NCBI GenBank assembly: GCA_014871385.1
Contig: CM026424.1
Location: 17,693,542-17,757,541 of the forward strand
Source of the DNA: Ceratodon purpureus
Taxonomy: Eukaryota > Streptophyta > Bryopsida > Pseudoditrichales > Ditrichaceae
DNA length: 64,000 bases
Direction of reading: 5' to 3'
Under the pieces are notes generated by a model that was not told the origin of the DNA, did no database searches, and was given only the letters and a program-made list of their open reading frames with translations. Within the stretch, counting starts at the first letter, position 1, and every line of letters starts with the position of its first letter. The position numbers were made by a program, and so were the translations under genes. Below are positions 33,526 through 45,277 of the stretch, piece after piece.

Positions 33526-36378
33526 GGGGCTACAACTTACAACCTGACAGGATCCTGGCAAGTCTGAGCCAGCGAGGAGCATCTTACAGGGGGCCATTCG
33601 TAACAGAAGTTCCGCAACAGCAGCAGTACGATTTGTGTCCCTATTAGTACCGTGCAAGTACTTAGTCGATTTGTTTGGGCTCTGGAATCCCCAAGGGTTT
33701 TTGAGGACCAGGCTCTCCTACCTTTGTTGCTCCGTGTGTACACTGACATATATGTGGTCGTCACACCAGCAATTATGGGGACTTTGATAGCCGACACGTC
33801 CAACGGGAGCTTTAAATTTGTGAAAGCACTTCGACACGAGAAGTATCATATCAACCATATTCTTGCACACAATCATATGGGACTTTCAATTCTTAACAGG
33901 TATAGTTGCAATAATGTTGATCCGGTCTTCAACAGAATATGATAATGCCTGTCAATTCAATGCTATAGAATTGTGCATTTACCCTTGCTTTGTTGTTCAA
34001 AATGTTGCTCATATGTCCGGTTTGAAATGGAGATTTAATTACGGAAATTTAACTTGATAGTCACGTATTCTAATTAGATTTGGCCCAACAATTTACATAT
34101 TGTTCCTGGAATTGAAAACAAACATTGATCGTCTGTGACAGTGTTAAGACTTCGTGCGTTCTGGCGGTTTGCGAATATTAATTGAGAGTCTAAATCACTG
34201 AATACCAATCTAGCCCAGTTCAATTCAATTTCGAGGACGCTATAGTCAACCGAAATAAATCAGAACAGAGTAACCAGAAGTAAGGCTAGACAGCTTCGTC
34301 TTTTTCGAACTGCTCAGCTCTTAAATTCTAAACCATGAAATGATAAGTTGCTTTCGAAAGGGGCGAACAGTCTCCAGTAATTCTTTGCGAAGTAAATCAC
34401 AGATGTCTATCCTTGTGAATGAAGTCGGTTTACGCAATTCAGTATTGTATTTTATCTGTGGACTTGGAAATTTGAAGGTTATGCGCATGGACATTTGCGT
34501 AGAAAGCACATACTAGACGAAACGCTTTCACTACAGGAAAAACTGGGCCCTAATCAACTGCTGGGGAAGAGAAAAGTGTTGTTCGGTGATGTTGAATTGG
34601 ACGTCTTGATTCGGACACAGGGAAGAGCTTTTAGTTGATTTCAAGAACTTTGAAATCTAGGTCCTCCACGTGTGCATCCTAGCTGATGACTGGATGATGA
34701 GTCAGCATTTGCGTTGGACCAGCCAATCCGATGTGGCATTAGCTTGGGACGTAGATTTCAAGATATGTACAAATTTTGGAATGTACATATTTTGGAATGT
34801 ATCTAGATTTCAAGATGTACATATTTTAGACAAAATGTCGCAATTTAATAGATATGAGGTTCAAATGAAATATCTCAATGGAATACCAATATGGTGTTAA
34901 AATGTCTTTATATTTCATAATGAATGTACGATGAACATTTTGTCACGATGCCATAAATCTATATCCTAGCGTACATCTAATCTACAACATGCCTAGATTA
35001 CTATATCACTATTTCACGCATGCTCAGCTTTCTCCAGAAGAGAAGGCTCACGCATGAGACGGCTGATGCGGCTTTGGTTGAACGGCTCCAATTTTGGCAC
35101 GCTCTGGTCATGGCTGCTATTGTGCTGCACGCCCTCTGACGCGGTGCTGGACGCCATGGCTCTGCAGCTCCCCGGGCTCCATGCTAACACCCTGCCGTTT
35201 ACTAAGCCTATAACCTGGTGTTTTGATGCTCGGGCCTGGGGCGCTACGGCGTGCAAGTGTACAGCAGTGAAAGGCGCCGTCACTCCAACTGACACCATTT
35301 CTCCCTTCCCTCAACTCAAAATGTCGTCCACGAGCTGGGGACAAAACCCAACCTAGAATCGTCGAAGAAAGCTGTTCGCTACCGGATCCCTTCACAGTTT
35401 TCTAAATAACGAAAGACAAAACCTGCTGAAACTAGAGATAGAACTCGCCCTTCACACCCTAAATGCCAGAGGTAGGTCGCCAACTTCCGTGCTGATCAGA
35501 AACAAACGTATTAATTCTGCAATTCACCACTTCATATCATCAACAATCGAACTACACTTAGTACCGATCTCCGTGCAGCTCCACACTGAACCACCTACTG
35601 TAAACCACAATTGAAATTTCCCACAGAGACATCATCATCTCCACGTCTCACACAACCCAACCAAGTGATTCGTCCTCCCCTACTGAACTAACGACCCGAC
35701 CCTAAAGACCAAGCGTGCGTCCAGGCAAAAACTTTTCAGAAAAATGAGAAACTCTTGTTCAAGGAGACGCAAAATGCAAACTCAAACCACACAATCGCAC
35801 ACACAGCTCCCGTCCTGCACACGTACTTCAACCACCGACATACATAATGCCCCACATTTCACCCATGTCCATCTTCACCGCCTGGTTCTGCTCAATCGCC
35901 CGCCTCCGTCAAGCCTCCATCGCAGCCACCTGCTCGTCATGGCGAGCCTCCGAATGAAACCCTAAACCCCAACCACGCAAACACAGACGGCTCCACAAGA
36001 TTAGTACCTTGTGCCGTCGTCTTCATTTCTTCAAATACTCTCACTAGTATCAACCCGGGTATTTCCACTCTTATCACAGGCCACGGAGATGACCACGTCA
36101 TCAGCGGGAATTCCCCCCAACCTCCGCATCAACACATTTTACTTGCTCCCTGACTCGGAAAATCGGCTATCTTGATTATGGGCTGCAAATCAACTAACAG
36201 CACGGCCCCCTGTTGGAACCAACACAGATCACTTGGTTTTTAGTTGATTCGCAGCCCATTTTCCTTGTAGTGTTTGTTGTATAATATATTATATATATAT
36301 GATATTGTGTAAATCACAGGGCGCCCGGAAGCCTTCCCTCGGGCAGTGGAAACAAAACGTAGAAACCAAGTCTCCACA

Positions 36379-36559
36379 GAAAGGATTCAGCGGATCACTT
36401 GCACAGTTTCAAGACGATGCCATGCTGCTGATGCACAGGACCTGACTTTGCAAATCCATTAAAGTAATTGCCCCATATCGAGTCCAGGATATGGAAGCTG
36501 ATCAGATCATCTGCTGGAAGCCACAATTTTCAAGAAAATTTAGAAATCATAGAAGCAAA
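36379..36559 (+). repeat. Dispersed repeat copy B
   Basis: Diverged direct copy of 33343-33525, 3.0 kb downstream. Nature unknown. Confidence 0.7.
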
Positions 36560-37061
36560 TTTGGACTTATGCATGGCTAATGAATATTTCATTGTAGCGA
36601 TCGGAGGACATGAAGACAATTATACTGTAACTTATCATTATATGCACTTGACGAAAGAGCTGAACAGCAAGGAAGTCTCCCAGGATACCAGTAGCCAAGT
36701 GTGGTTGGTTTTAGGTGTACAGGGGATTGTTGTTGGGTTTGGGCATTGGCTGATGGTGTTGGTTTCAGGAGCACGCTGTGAGAAAACTTGAAAACAGAGT
36801 GAGAGTAGAAGTGAGAGAGGTGGCATGCGTTCAAAGGCCGATGCAAGTCTGGCACTTCAACTCCAAAAGCCTGGAATTGTCATTCTGACCTCTGCAATCC
36901 GCCTTCCACACTTGTAAGTAACATCAGGAGTGAATCGTCGTCAGTGCAGAGTAGGATCACTGCATAGCACTCAGAATTCTCCCTCCAAAATCCTCCTTTG
37001 TACTAATCGGTGGGCTCCAATTTGCTGCCTCTGAGAGGCCGGAACACATCCATTGCCCACC

Positions 37062-38587
37062 ATGCTTGGGAGGATTTTCGGGAAGCCCAAGGAGCCGGTC
37101 TCCACCCTCTCCACGCTCGATAAGCTCAATGAGGTCAGTGATCCCGGTTCTGGAATTGGATCATTTGTAGATTGATGTGGAGGAGAAGAAGAGTTTCTTC
37201 GTTTTTTTCTAAACTTTTGGGTTTTGGGTGTAGTTAGGGTTTGGGTCCTTTGGGGTTGATTTGGGTGCGGTGGATTGATGACGCATGCAGACTCTGGAGA
37301 TGCTGGAGAAGAAGGAAAAAGTGTTGCAGAAGAAGATAGCGTTGGAGACCGAGAAGGCGAGGGAGTTCACCAAGTTGAAGAATAAGAGAGGTGAGGAGTT
37401 GGGTTTTTTGTTCCCCTTTTCTCCTTTTCTGGAATTGGGTAAATGTTATTGTCTGAGTGATGATGTGATTAGTTAGGGATTTTTCGAGCAGAACGCAGTG
37501 GTTGATGGGCGCCGATGTGTGGTGAGTTTGGCAGCTGCAATTCAATGTCTGAAGAAGAAGAAGTTGTATGAGGTTCAAGTGGAGCAATTGGGAAATTTCC
37601 AATTGCGCATCCATGACCAGGTCCGAGACTCCACTCTTCTTGCTTCATCTCATAACATCGAATCATGGACTGCATCTTGGAGATCACTTGAACCTTCGCT
37701 CACGTTGTCGTAATTCTACATTTGACCTAGTAGTATCTGTTTAATTTGCGCGTTCCTTTATTCTTACTGCCGCATATTTTTGTTTTCTTCTTATGCAGAT
37801 GATAATGTTAGAGGGTGCTAAAGCGACTACAGAGACTGTCGATGCTCTTCGCAGCGGTGCTGCAGCCATGAAGGCCATCCACAAAGCCACGTGCGATGCT
37901 TGTCCCTTCCAGTTCACATATCTTACGGAATTCTTTTCTGTCAATCTCCTGATCAGGGGTTTCTCGTGCTATAATTTTCCTGTCTCGAGCTCTAATTAGG
38001 AAACGCATTTCATTGCTAGGATACGATCAACAAGTTCATGTGCAACTATGAATTGTTAACCCTAATCTTCTGATGTTGTGGCACACAGGAATATTGACGA
38101 TGTGGACAAGACCATGGATGAGATCAATGAGCAGACTGAGGTCATGAAGCAGATCCAGGACGCACTCTCAACACCTATCGGAGGAGCAGCTGACATTGAT
38201 GAGGTAAACTTTGAGTTCTCATTTTTAGAGAATTTGCTTGCAGGGAATTGCAACTCAAATTTCTTGGTCCTGGTGTAAATTGACATCATGTGGATTATGT
38301 CTCGAATCATAACCCCTAAGTCTAGAGATCTACGTACTTGATAAGGTTGCCACAAGACCACTGTAGTTGTGAATTCACTTTTGATTATCTTACAGGATGA
38401 GTTGGAAGCCGAGCTTGAGGACCTTGAAGGGGCTGAGTTAGAGGAGCAGTTAATCAAACCTTCCACCCAGGAACTCCCTGCTACAGCTCAAACACATCGA
38501 CCTACTTCAGTTCCGGCTCAAAAGAAACCAGGTCAGAATGAGGACGAAGATGAACTTGCAGCTCTTCAAGCTGAAATGGCGCTTTAG
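37062..38587 (+). CDS. SNF7: ESCRT-III subunit SNF7/VPS32 (CHMP4)
   Basis: Six exons with GT-AG borders: 37062-37133, 37291-37390, 37535-37620, 37799-37890, 38089-38203 and 38396-38587. They join to a 218-residue protein, close to the usual plant SNF7 length. It starts MLGRIFGKPKEP. The basic coiled core follows (EKKEKVLQKKIALE, NKRAAIQCLKKKKLYEVQ, EQLGNFQLRIHDQ, MLEGAKATTETVDALR) and then NIDDVDKTMDEINEQTEV. The C-terminus is acidic (DELEAELEDLEGAELEEQ) and ends DELAALQAEMAL, the amphipathic segment that binds Bro1/ALIX. SNF7 forms the membrane-bending filaments of ESCRT-III in endosomal sorting. No defect is visible. Exons 2-3 and 4-5 join with split codons (phases 1 and 2), which supports the model. 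Confidence 0.93.
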
Positions 38588-39261
38588 AGACCTTCCATCA
38601 TGGAAGTCAGTTTCTATGATGATCTTCACATTGATTTTGTATAGGTTTATTCCAATTTTACATACATTTTGGCTCTATTTCTAGAGTGTTTGCGGGCATA
38701 AGGTATTCTAGCTCACATGTTGAAGTGAGCATTTTGCCTTGAGCCTTGATATTGTTTTGAAACATGTACTAAAATGTTGAAAAGTAAATATTATCCATGT
38801 CGAGGGGTGGTTTAAGTGTCTTATAAGACCAACAACTAGTTTGTTCATTTTAGATCAATCCTTGTACAAAACTTCTTGCTATAAATTTAAATATGTTGTC
38901 TTCAAAGCTTTAAGTGACTTAAATTATACCACGTGGATAACATCAATAATCTCTACATTTTCTAGTAAATTGACAAGATTCTTACTAAAGCTATGTTGAT
39001 TGAAGTTATCATGTCAATTAAAACTATTTTGTCAATCATAATCAATGTACATGTATTATAATGGAAAATTTACACGCTTAATTAAAAAATATGATTAATT
39101 CTTTATCTTTGCAAGATGATGATTATAAATTGGTTTTTATTAGATGATGATTATGTAAAATTTACAAAATCAATTCAACAATGTTATAAATTTTTATTAA
39201 TATAATTATACAAGCCTTATAATATATTCAAAAAGAGTTCTACATATTCTTTGTAATATAT
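38588..39261. other. Intergenic between convergent genes
   Basis: 3' flanks of the SNF7 gene (plus) and the expansin gene (minus). The sequence is AT-rich and nothing else is seen. Confidence 0.5.
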
Positions 39262-40363
39262 TCAAAAGTTAGAGCCTTCAAAAGTTTGTGAAAATTCCCA
39301 ATCTACAGGAGTTACATTCATAGATACTACTTCCGATTTATCACTAGCAACAGCTTTAAAAGAAAGAGCTTGTCCAACAAAATTCAATGTATTTTGATTT
39401 AGTTCCCAATTATCACCCCAATTACGTGTAAGAGGTTGCCAATCCGTATTTGATGCCTTAATATAAAGTTCTTGAATATCACCAGCACCAGCCACATTTG
39501 TTACCAAGACAAGGAAAAAATACTTATGTCCATTGATAGTGAACTTTATGCCTCCGTCCTTTAAACATGGCACCCTATCACAAACAATTCAATTTCAATG
39601 TTAATTGTTTTATAATTACAAGATTGTCAGTAAATATTCAATTTTAAATAATTTTTAAAAAATCAATTAAATCAATCAAAAGAAGATTTGTTACCTTCTA
39701 TAATTAACTGGGACAATACCAGCTACTTTTTGAGCAAATGTCAAAAAGATAGGTTCAGATAAGTCAAAATGTATTCTTGGCGGATCGCACCATGCATTTT
39801 CAGTTCCTTCTGGAGCTTTAGGACAAAAATTAGTAGTTGTAACAATAATAGATGATGCATTTGAATAACAATAGTCTGATTGACTAGAGTCACAAACTAA
39901 TTCAAAACAAGCTCCACAACCCGCTCCATCATTGAATAATGGAGCACTAACTGCTGCAGTGTTGATTCCATATCCTTGATTGTAAAGATTTTCATATCCA
40001 CATGCTCCACCTGCAATGATAATTTTTTAATTCATTAATCATTTATTAATAATGAGTCATGACGAGTGAAGATTATTTTTTCAAAATATATAATAATCAA
40101 TAAAATATTTTCTAACAATTAATATTTTAAAATATGTATCATTATTTCAAATAATTATATTAGTATATTTGATCTATTCTATTTTATTTAACAAATTAAT
40201 TACCTTGAGTTCCTGAAGCATCAGCTCCACCGTAGAATGTTGCATGAGCTGGACTCCACGATGAAGGTTGAAAATTTCCACCATGTACATACATAAAACA
40301 AAAACAATTAAGAAACATAAAAGATACTATAGTTACAACCAAATTATGATTAAAATGACCCAT
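39262..40363 (-). CDS. EXPA: Alpha-expansin (EXPA)
   Basis: Minus-strand gene of three exons: 40204-40363, 39695-40010 and 39262-39574. They join in phases 1 and 2 to about 262 residues, a normal expansin size. A hydrophobic N-terminus ([16 protein letters not shown]) is the signal peptide. Next come [20 protein letters not shown] and the Cys-rich six-stranded barrel domain ([22 protein letters not shown]), including the HFD motif of alpha-expansins. The C-terminal CBM63 module has [30 protein letters not shown] and GQALSFKA. Expansins loosen cellulose-xyloglucan contacts in growing walls without hydrolysis. The exon sequence is AT-rich like its neighbourhood. All key motifs are present, so it looks functional. 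Confidence 0.92.
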
Positions 40364-41359
40364 GACTTTTTTTTATAAGAAAACACAATATATATTTCTA
40401 TATAAATATATTTGAACAAAACAATATCACACACATATGAAGTTTATATAAGATTTAACATCATTTAAAACCATATTTATTAATCAATTATAGACCTTTG
40501 ACTACTCTAGTTACTAATTTGATTCCAATTAACTTTTTAGTATAATTTATCAATTTTAGAACAACAACTAAAGATCTTTACTACCTAATATATTTAACCT
40601 AACACATTCTTTAAAAGAAATCTATTATTAGATAGTTTAAACTTCAATGATAAAAAAGTAAAATCTATAATAGCATCAAAGCTTATACATAGAAACAACT
40701 CAACTTATAAAATACCTACGTACAAACAAGATTCGGACTTTGCAAATAAACAAACACTCATGTACTAGTCCCCAAAAGAAACTGGAGTTGTTCTCCAAAA
40801 TGGAAACAAATAAAAGAACATTAAAAAAACACCCAAAAACAAGTTACAACACCTACAAGTTGCACTTGTTATGTATCCCAAGAAACAAAAAACAAAACAA
40901 CCAAGTGAAGAAGAAGGAGACATGACATATCAGAGTCATGATAAGCCCAGACTCGTGCGGTACTGGTCCCATACTAAATGAAAGGAACCGTTGGGAACTC
41001 ACACACACGAGAAGATCCGTTGAAACCATCAAGTTCCAACTGCTGTTCCCCTGCTCCCAACGGACGCATACCCCAAAATCCACCACCGTCTCAAAACCCA
41101 ACACTTCACACGTCAAATCTAGGAATTTACTAGATAGTGTCCATATTGAGTACAGTGACCGTTTTGGATATGCGTCTCGTCCACGATAAAACCCACTGGC
41201 CGGGCTTCAGAGACCATCACTCCATCGCTGCAGTTAAGCTTTGATCCTGCTTCTTACCTCTTGTCGTTGACAAGCTGAAGTTGTTAGCTGCAGCTGGGAC
41301 TGTGCCACAGTGTTGGATTATTTTTTGGTGGAGAGGTGGAAGCTTGGCGGAGCTCATCG
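40364..41359. other. Divergent promoter region of expansin and AWPM-19 genes
   Basis: About 1 kb separates two gene starts on opposite strands. The left half is AT-rich, and the part from 40920 is GC-richer and belongs to the AWPM-19 leader. No clear shared element was identified by eye. Confidence 0.4.
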
Positions 41360-42574
41360 ATGGCGTTCAATATGGGCCGGAGCTTGTCTGCTCCGCTGCT
41401 GGTCATCAACTTTCTCATGTATCTCATTTCTGCTTGCTTGGCTGGCTGGGCTCTTAACCGCAACGTGGGTGCCACCATTGGCGTCGGTGCTGGCCCTGTA
41501 GGTAAGTTCTGAGAATTGTTAGAGCTAGCTGCGCCATTTGTGTTTGTGTTTGTGTTTTTGCTGTATGTTGTTGGACATTGGCATGGCTCATGCGTGGATG
41601 TTGTTCAGGTGTTTTGGGATGTCGATGTGGTATGTGCAGCTGTGTGTGTTTGTGTGGAGTTTTTTGACTAGTTTCTGCTGGTGCATATGATTCATGTTGG
41701 CTGTTTGAATGTGGTTAGGCCGTGGGGTGTGTTTTTCCTTGTTATTGAGAAGTTGAAGGTGGTTTTGAAGGATAGTCTATATTTCTATCGTCAGCTTCCA
41801 GTCTTGCCTTGGAGGTTTTGTAGGTGGAGATATTGAGGTTGGGGCTCATCTACCTAGTTAGTTATGATGTCGGGTGTTTTTCACAGAGATTTATGTGAGG
41901 CCATTTATCCATCAGAAGCTGGTAGAGATCAGAAACCATGTATATTGTGTTATGTTTTGTCATCAGTATGGTTTTTACAGGACCCAGACATAGGTCTTCT
42001 CAAATAGTTGGTAGCAATGGAAAATCATCTGACACCGCAGGAGCTATGGATTTCGATTGTGTTGCAGGGAACATTGTGACGCCAACTTTTTTGCCTCTGG
42101 CGCTCATCGCATGCATGGTGGGTCTGGCATCAGTGTTCGCTGGCGCTAACCACTTGCGAGTGTGGCGCAGCGACAGCTTGTCCTCGGCTGCCTCTACTTC
42201 TCTCATTGCGTGGCTCCTAACTCTGCTGGCCATGGGTGTGGCCTGCAAGGAGATTCACACGGGAGGTAGCAACCGTCAAAAAAGACTTGTAAGTTTTAAA
42301 ACTCACAACTACAGCTTTCCATCGACCCTAGCTGCATTGTCCATGACCTTGCAGGTATCTACCATGTGCAAATTCTCACTATTTTTGTTTCCATCTGATT
42401 CAGAAAACTTTGGAAGCCTTCATCATCATCCTCGCTTTCTTCGAGCTCCTGTACCTCCTGTCCTTGCAAGCGGGCTTCTTCAGAAGCAGCGATGTGGGTT
42501 ACACTAACACTAGGGCTACCAACATCAAGACCGGCACCGCGACGTATGGCACGCCAGCTGCTACCGCAGTTTAG
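41360..42574 (+). CDS. AWPM-19-like (PM19) membrane protein
   Basis: Three exons, 41360-41501, 42068-42288 and 42404-42574, with donors GTAAGT and acceptors TTGCAG and TTCAG, give 177 residues. Four hydrophobic segments are visible. The first is APLLVINFLMYLISACLAGWALN. Later ones include FLPLALIACMVGLASVFAG, SLIAWLLTLLAMGVACKEIH and TLEAFIIILAFFELLYLLSL. The AWPM-19 signatures HLRVWRSDSLSSAAS, WLLTLLAMGVACKEIH and KTLEAFIIIL are all present. In seed plants and mosses AWPM-19/PM19L proteins are plasma-membrane proteins induced by abscisic acid, cold and drying, and one rice member is reported as an ABA transporter. The small hydrophilic C-terminus (TNTRATNIKTGTATYG) is typical. No defect is seen. 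Confidence 0.9.
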
Positions 42575-43849
42575 CCAGAATCGATTGTCTGTTGGCCACT
42601 ACGACAGTTGGCCGATTTTTGAAGCTCCTCTGTCCATAGCAATGCAGGCAGTCTGTACGTAATCAACATTGTGAAGCAGAAAGAGAAAATTTGTAGTTTA
42701 TAGTTTACAATTTCTGTTTATTTTACTCTCGGCTAGCTGAGGAGGACCCTAGTACCATTTCATGGTACATCTCCCAACACTCTGTACCATATGGATTTCA
42801 ATGATAATTTACAAAAACTTGTTGCAAACCGTTGATCTTGTCCATTCGTCTAGTCAACTGCTCTTCTCTGAATGAGTAAACATCATCACGGTAAAACTGT
42901 GGGAAACCACGGTAGAAGTCCCTTCTCTTGACGGTCACAGAAATTGTGACCCTCGTGCCATTAAGTTCCATTTTGATACCAGAAGCTTAATATTCAAATT
43001 CGTTAATCACGAAATTCGACTTCATTTGATCCCTTTCACATGTTCCCGATCAGAGCCGAGCGATTGTACCAGAATGGTTCAGAGGAAATGAAAACCGTAA
43101 CTATTCCCAGCAAAGCGAAGCGACGTAATGCGCACTTAGGTTAGGTTTCGTCAATCACCATTTCGAGAAAATGGGAATTCGGAAGATTTATGCAGTTGTG
43201 AAACTACCTGGGTCCTGAATCAAGCAGATGTTCAATTGAAATCATTATCTCGAACGTTTTAGCATGTTCTTACTGGTGAGGACAAACCTGTCAGAGCTCT
43301 TACTCGTTACGGAAAACCCATTCATTTGAAAAATTGGCAGTTATGGACCAGGCCAATTGATAAAAATCATTATCTCGAACGTTATAGCTTTATGATATGA
43401 AGGGAACTTGGTTCTTGGTCGGTGTCATGACTTGTTGAATGAGCAGATCATGCAGCCGGCTGAACACGGAACATCTCTCTTCGCATCCATTCCACTCTCT
43501 GGTCGCCCCTCTCTCTCTGCCTGACTGATCCTCTGTCTCGTCTCGCTCGACGGCTTAACCCCAACGCCCTAATTTGTTCCAGCCCTTGCCATCTGCTCCA
43601 TCTCACTGGACGTTGAAGAGCTTCTTTGCCGCTGTAACAATCCTTGTGCTTCCCGGGCTTCAAGATACACCTTCAAAAGTGGTGTCTCTGGGGGACATTT
43701 ATCTTGGTTTTCTTCGTGCCGGGGATCGGCACAGTGAGCTCTTTTGGGCAAAATCCCTCTAGCTCATTAAGGTTCTCGTATTCTTGCACTATACCCATTT
43801 TTGTGTATTACAGAAACACAAGCAATTGCCGGTAACAGCCTCATGAGGG
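42575..43849. other. Intergenic
   Basis: 3' flank of the AWPM-19 gene. ATCATTATCTCGAACGTT occurs at about 43240 and 43363, a short duplicated word. Overlapping short ORFs at 43448-43835 have no family motif. Confidence 0.4.
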
Positions 43850-44003
43850 GCAGGTCGGGTTGCAGTACGTTTAGTCGAGATTTTAGAATAAATATCTTAT
43901 TTTTGCCATAGGCGATCATCGTGACTCGGAAAGTAGTGAATCTAGAATGGATTTGGTTAGACAAAAGATGGACTTGCAGGGCCTGTGCTACATTTGCGCT
44001 TGA
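43850..44003 (+). repeat. Dispersed repeat, about 155 bp, copy 1
   Basis: It shares TTAGTCGAGATTTTAG, TATTTTTGCCATAGG, GATCATCGTGACTC, TGAATCTAGA and GACTTGCAGGGCCTGTGCT with 60500-60655 in the same order. The unit is of unknown type. Confidence 0.7.
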
Positions 44004-44021
44004 GAATCTGCCTCCTTCTTA

Positions 44022-44429
44022 GAGCATCTCCAATGGAGACTCTGGGAAATGGCTCTGGCAGAGGCTTTGGGCGAGCTCGGGGAATGTGGCAGAGGGCACA
44101 AAAGTTGGTCCAGTGGCACCACACCCACCGGTGGCTCTCGACGTGAGAGGTGAGCCTGCGATGTGAGAGGTGCAGCCTGCTACGAAACTCTCCCGCTTCC
44201 CACCATCCTTACCGAAAAGGTGCAAAAACCAAGAAGATTTGCTTTGACTAGCTCTCAAGAGTGGTGTAGAGAGCTCTGTATATTGTGAGATTTGGCCGTG
44301 TCCTGGGCCTCCTTGCCAGAGCCCGACTTCCACGCTATTGTTGCAGAGTGAACGGTGCGATTCCACTTTCCGACGTTAGCAGCAGGTGGCCGTTTTTTTG
44401 CCCTCCCAGAGTCTCCGGTGGAGACGCTC
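44022..44429. mobile_element. Tourist-like MITE (408 bp) with TTA target duplication
   Basis: The left end is GAGCATCTCCAATGGAGACT and the right end is the reverse complement of GAGCGTCTCCACCGGAGACT. The terminal repeats run about 28 bp. TTA flanks both ends (44019-44021 and 44430-44432). TTA duplications fit the PIF/Harbinger superfamily. GAGCATCTCCA ends are common among plant MITEs. No transposase is inside. Confidence 0.8.
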
Positions 44430-44812
44430 TTAGGCTATCAATCAACTCGTACTTTCGTAGCGCACGGCACTATGGCTTACTGGAAGTTGGAAATACAATT
44501 GGCCAGAGGTGCTGAAAATTACACCTAGTGAGCTCAACTTTCTGCTCAGACTCAAAAAGTTAGGCATCCATCAAATTGGGTCAGGTGAGTAATTATTCTC
44601 AACAAGGAGAGATGCAGAGAGGATTGTTTCGAGTTGAAGCTGTAAATGGCATAAACTTGGTACTCCGCGTATACCCCTAAACATGGTTATAAAATCAAAA
44701 TTAGCCTCAGTGAGTTGTGAGCCTTGTGCATTAAGTTGGTGCATTTGAGGTCATAAGAAGCGTCCATCAGGTATAGGACATGTTAGAGCATCCCAAGTGG
44801 ACCTGTAAGCCC
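44430..44812. other. Intergenic
   Basis: No gene seen. At the right edge TTAGAGCATCCCAAGTGGAC at 44784 resembles a MITE end; see the finding on the insertion site of the large element. Confidence 0.35.
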
Positions 44813-44832
44813 TTAACCCCTTGAGCATGTTG
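44813..44832 (+). repeat. Left TTAA site and 16-bp TIR of the piggyBac element
   Basis: TTAA at 44813-44816 is followed by CCCCTTGAGCATGTTG. It pairs 20 of 20 with the right end. Confidence 0.9.
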
Positions 44833-45277
44833 CAAGCCATACTGGACTGCGGTTTGTAGTATTTGGCTGTTTGCACCCACTTACAGAGTGTATTAGGTTA
44901 TTGGCGTCAATAAGAATATGTGGGCATTGGAATGAGAATCATGAATCAATTTTTTTCAAAAAATAAAAAAATCAAACTAGCTCTCTAGAGAGAGCACCAG
45001 GTGGTATTCTGCGTATTCTAGGCAGATACACAGCAAGGCAGGCACCTTTTCTACGCGCCCCCCCCCTCTGACAACGCGTACACCAATGTGGGCATGGTGA
45101 CCGGCCCGACAGGTCAGAAGTTCGTTACCCTACTCTAGTGACGCTCCACTTCAAGCATTGGATCCAACAGCCGGAGGGGTGTTGGGCTTGAAGAGGATCC
45201 AGGTTCAAGGTTTGTGGGGAGGCTTCAATGTGATTTGTAGTTGTGGATTTGACGGCAGGGAGGTCTGAAGGCTGAGA

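Larger units (their letters stand above)
32761..37061. other. Long intergenic stretch with one dispersed repeat pair
   Basis: No gene is recognised over 4.3 kb. Short ORFs at 33652-33942, 35014-35395 and 35744-35965 lack motifs. A diverged pair of repeats of about 180 bp lies here (next two entries). The last 150 bp before 37062 are the promoter and leader of the SNF7 gene. Confidence 0.4.
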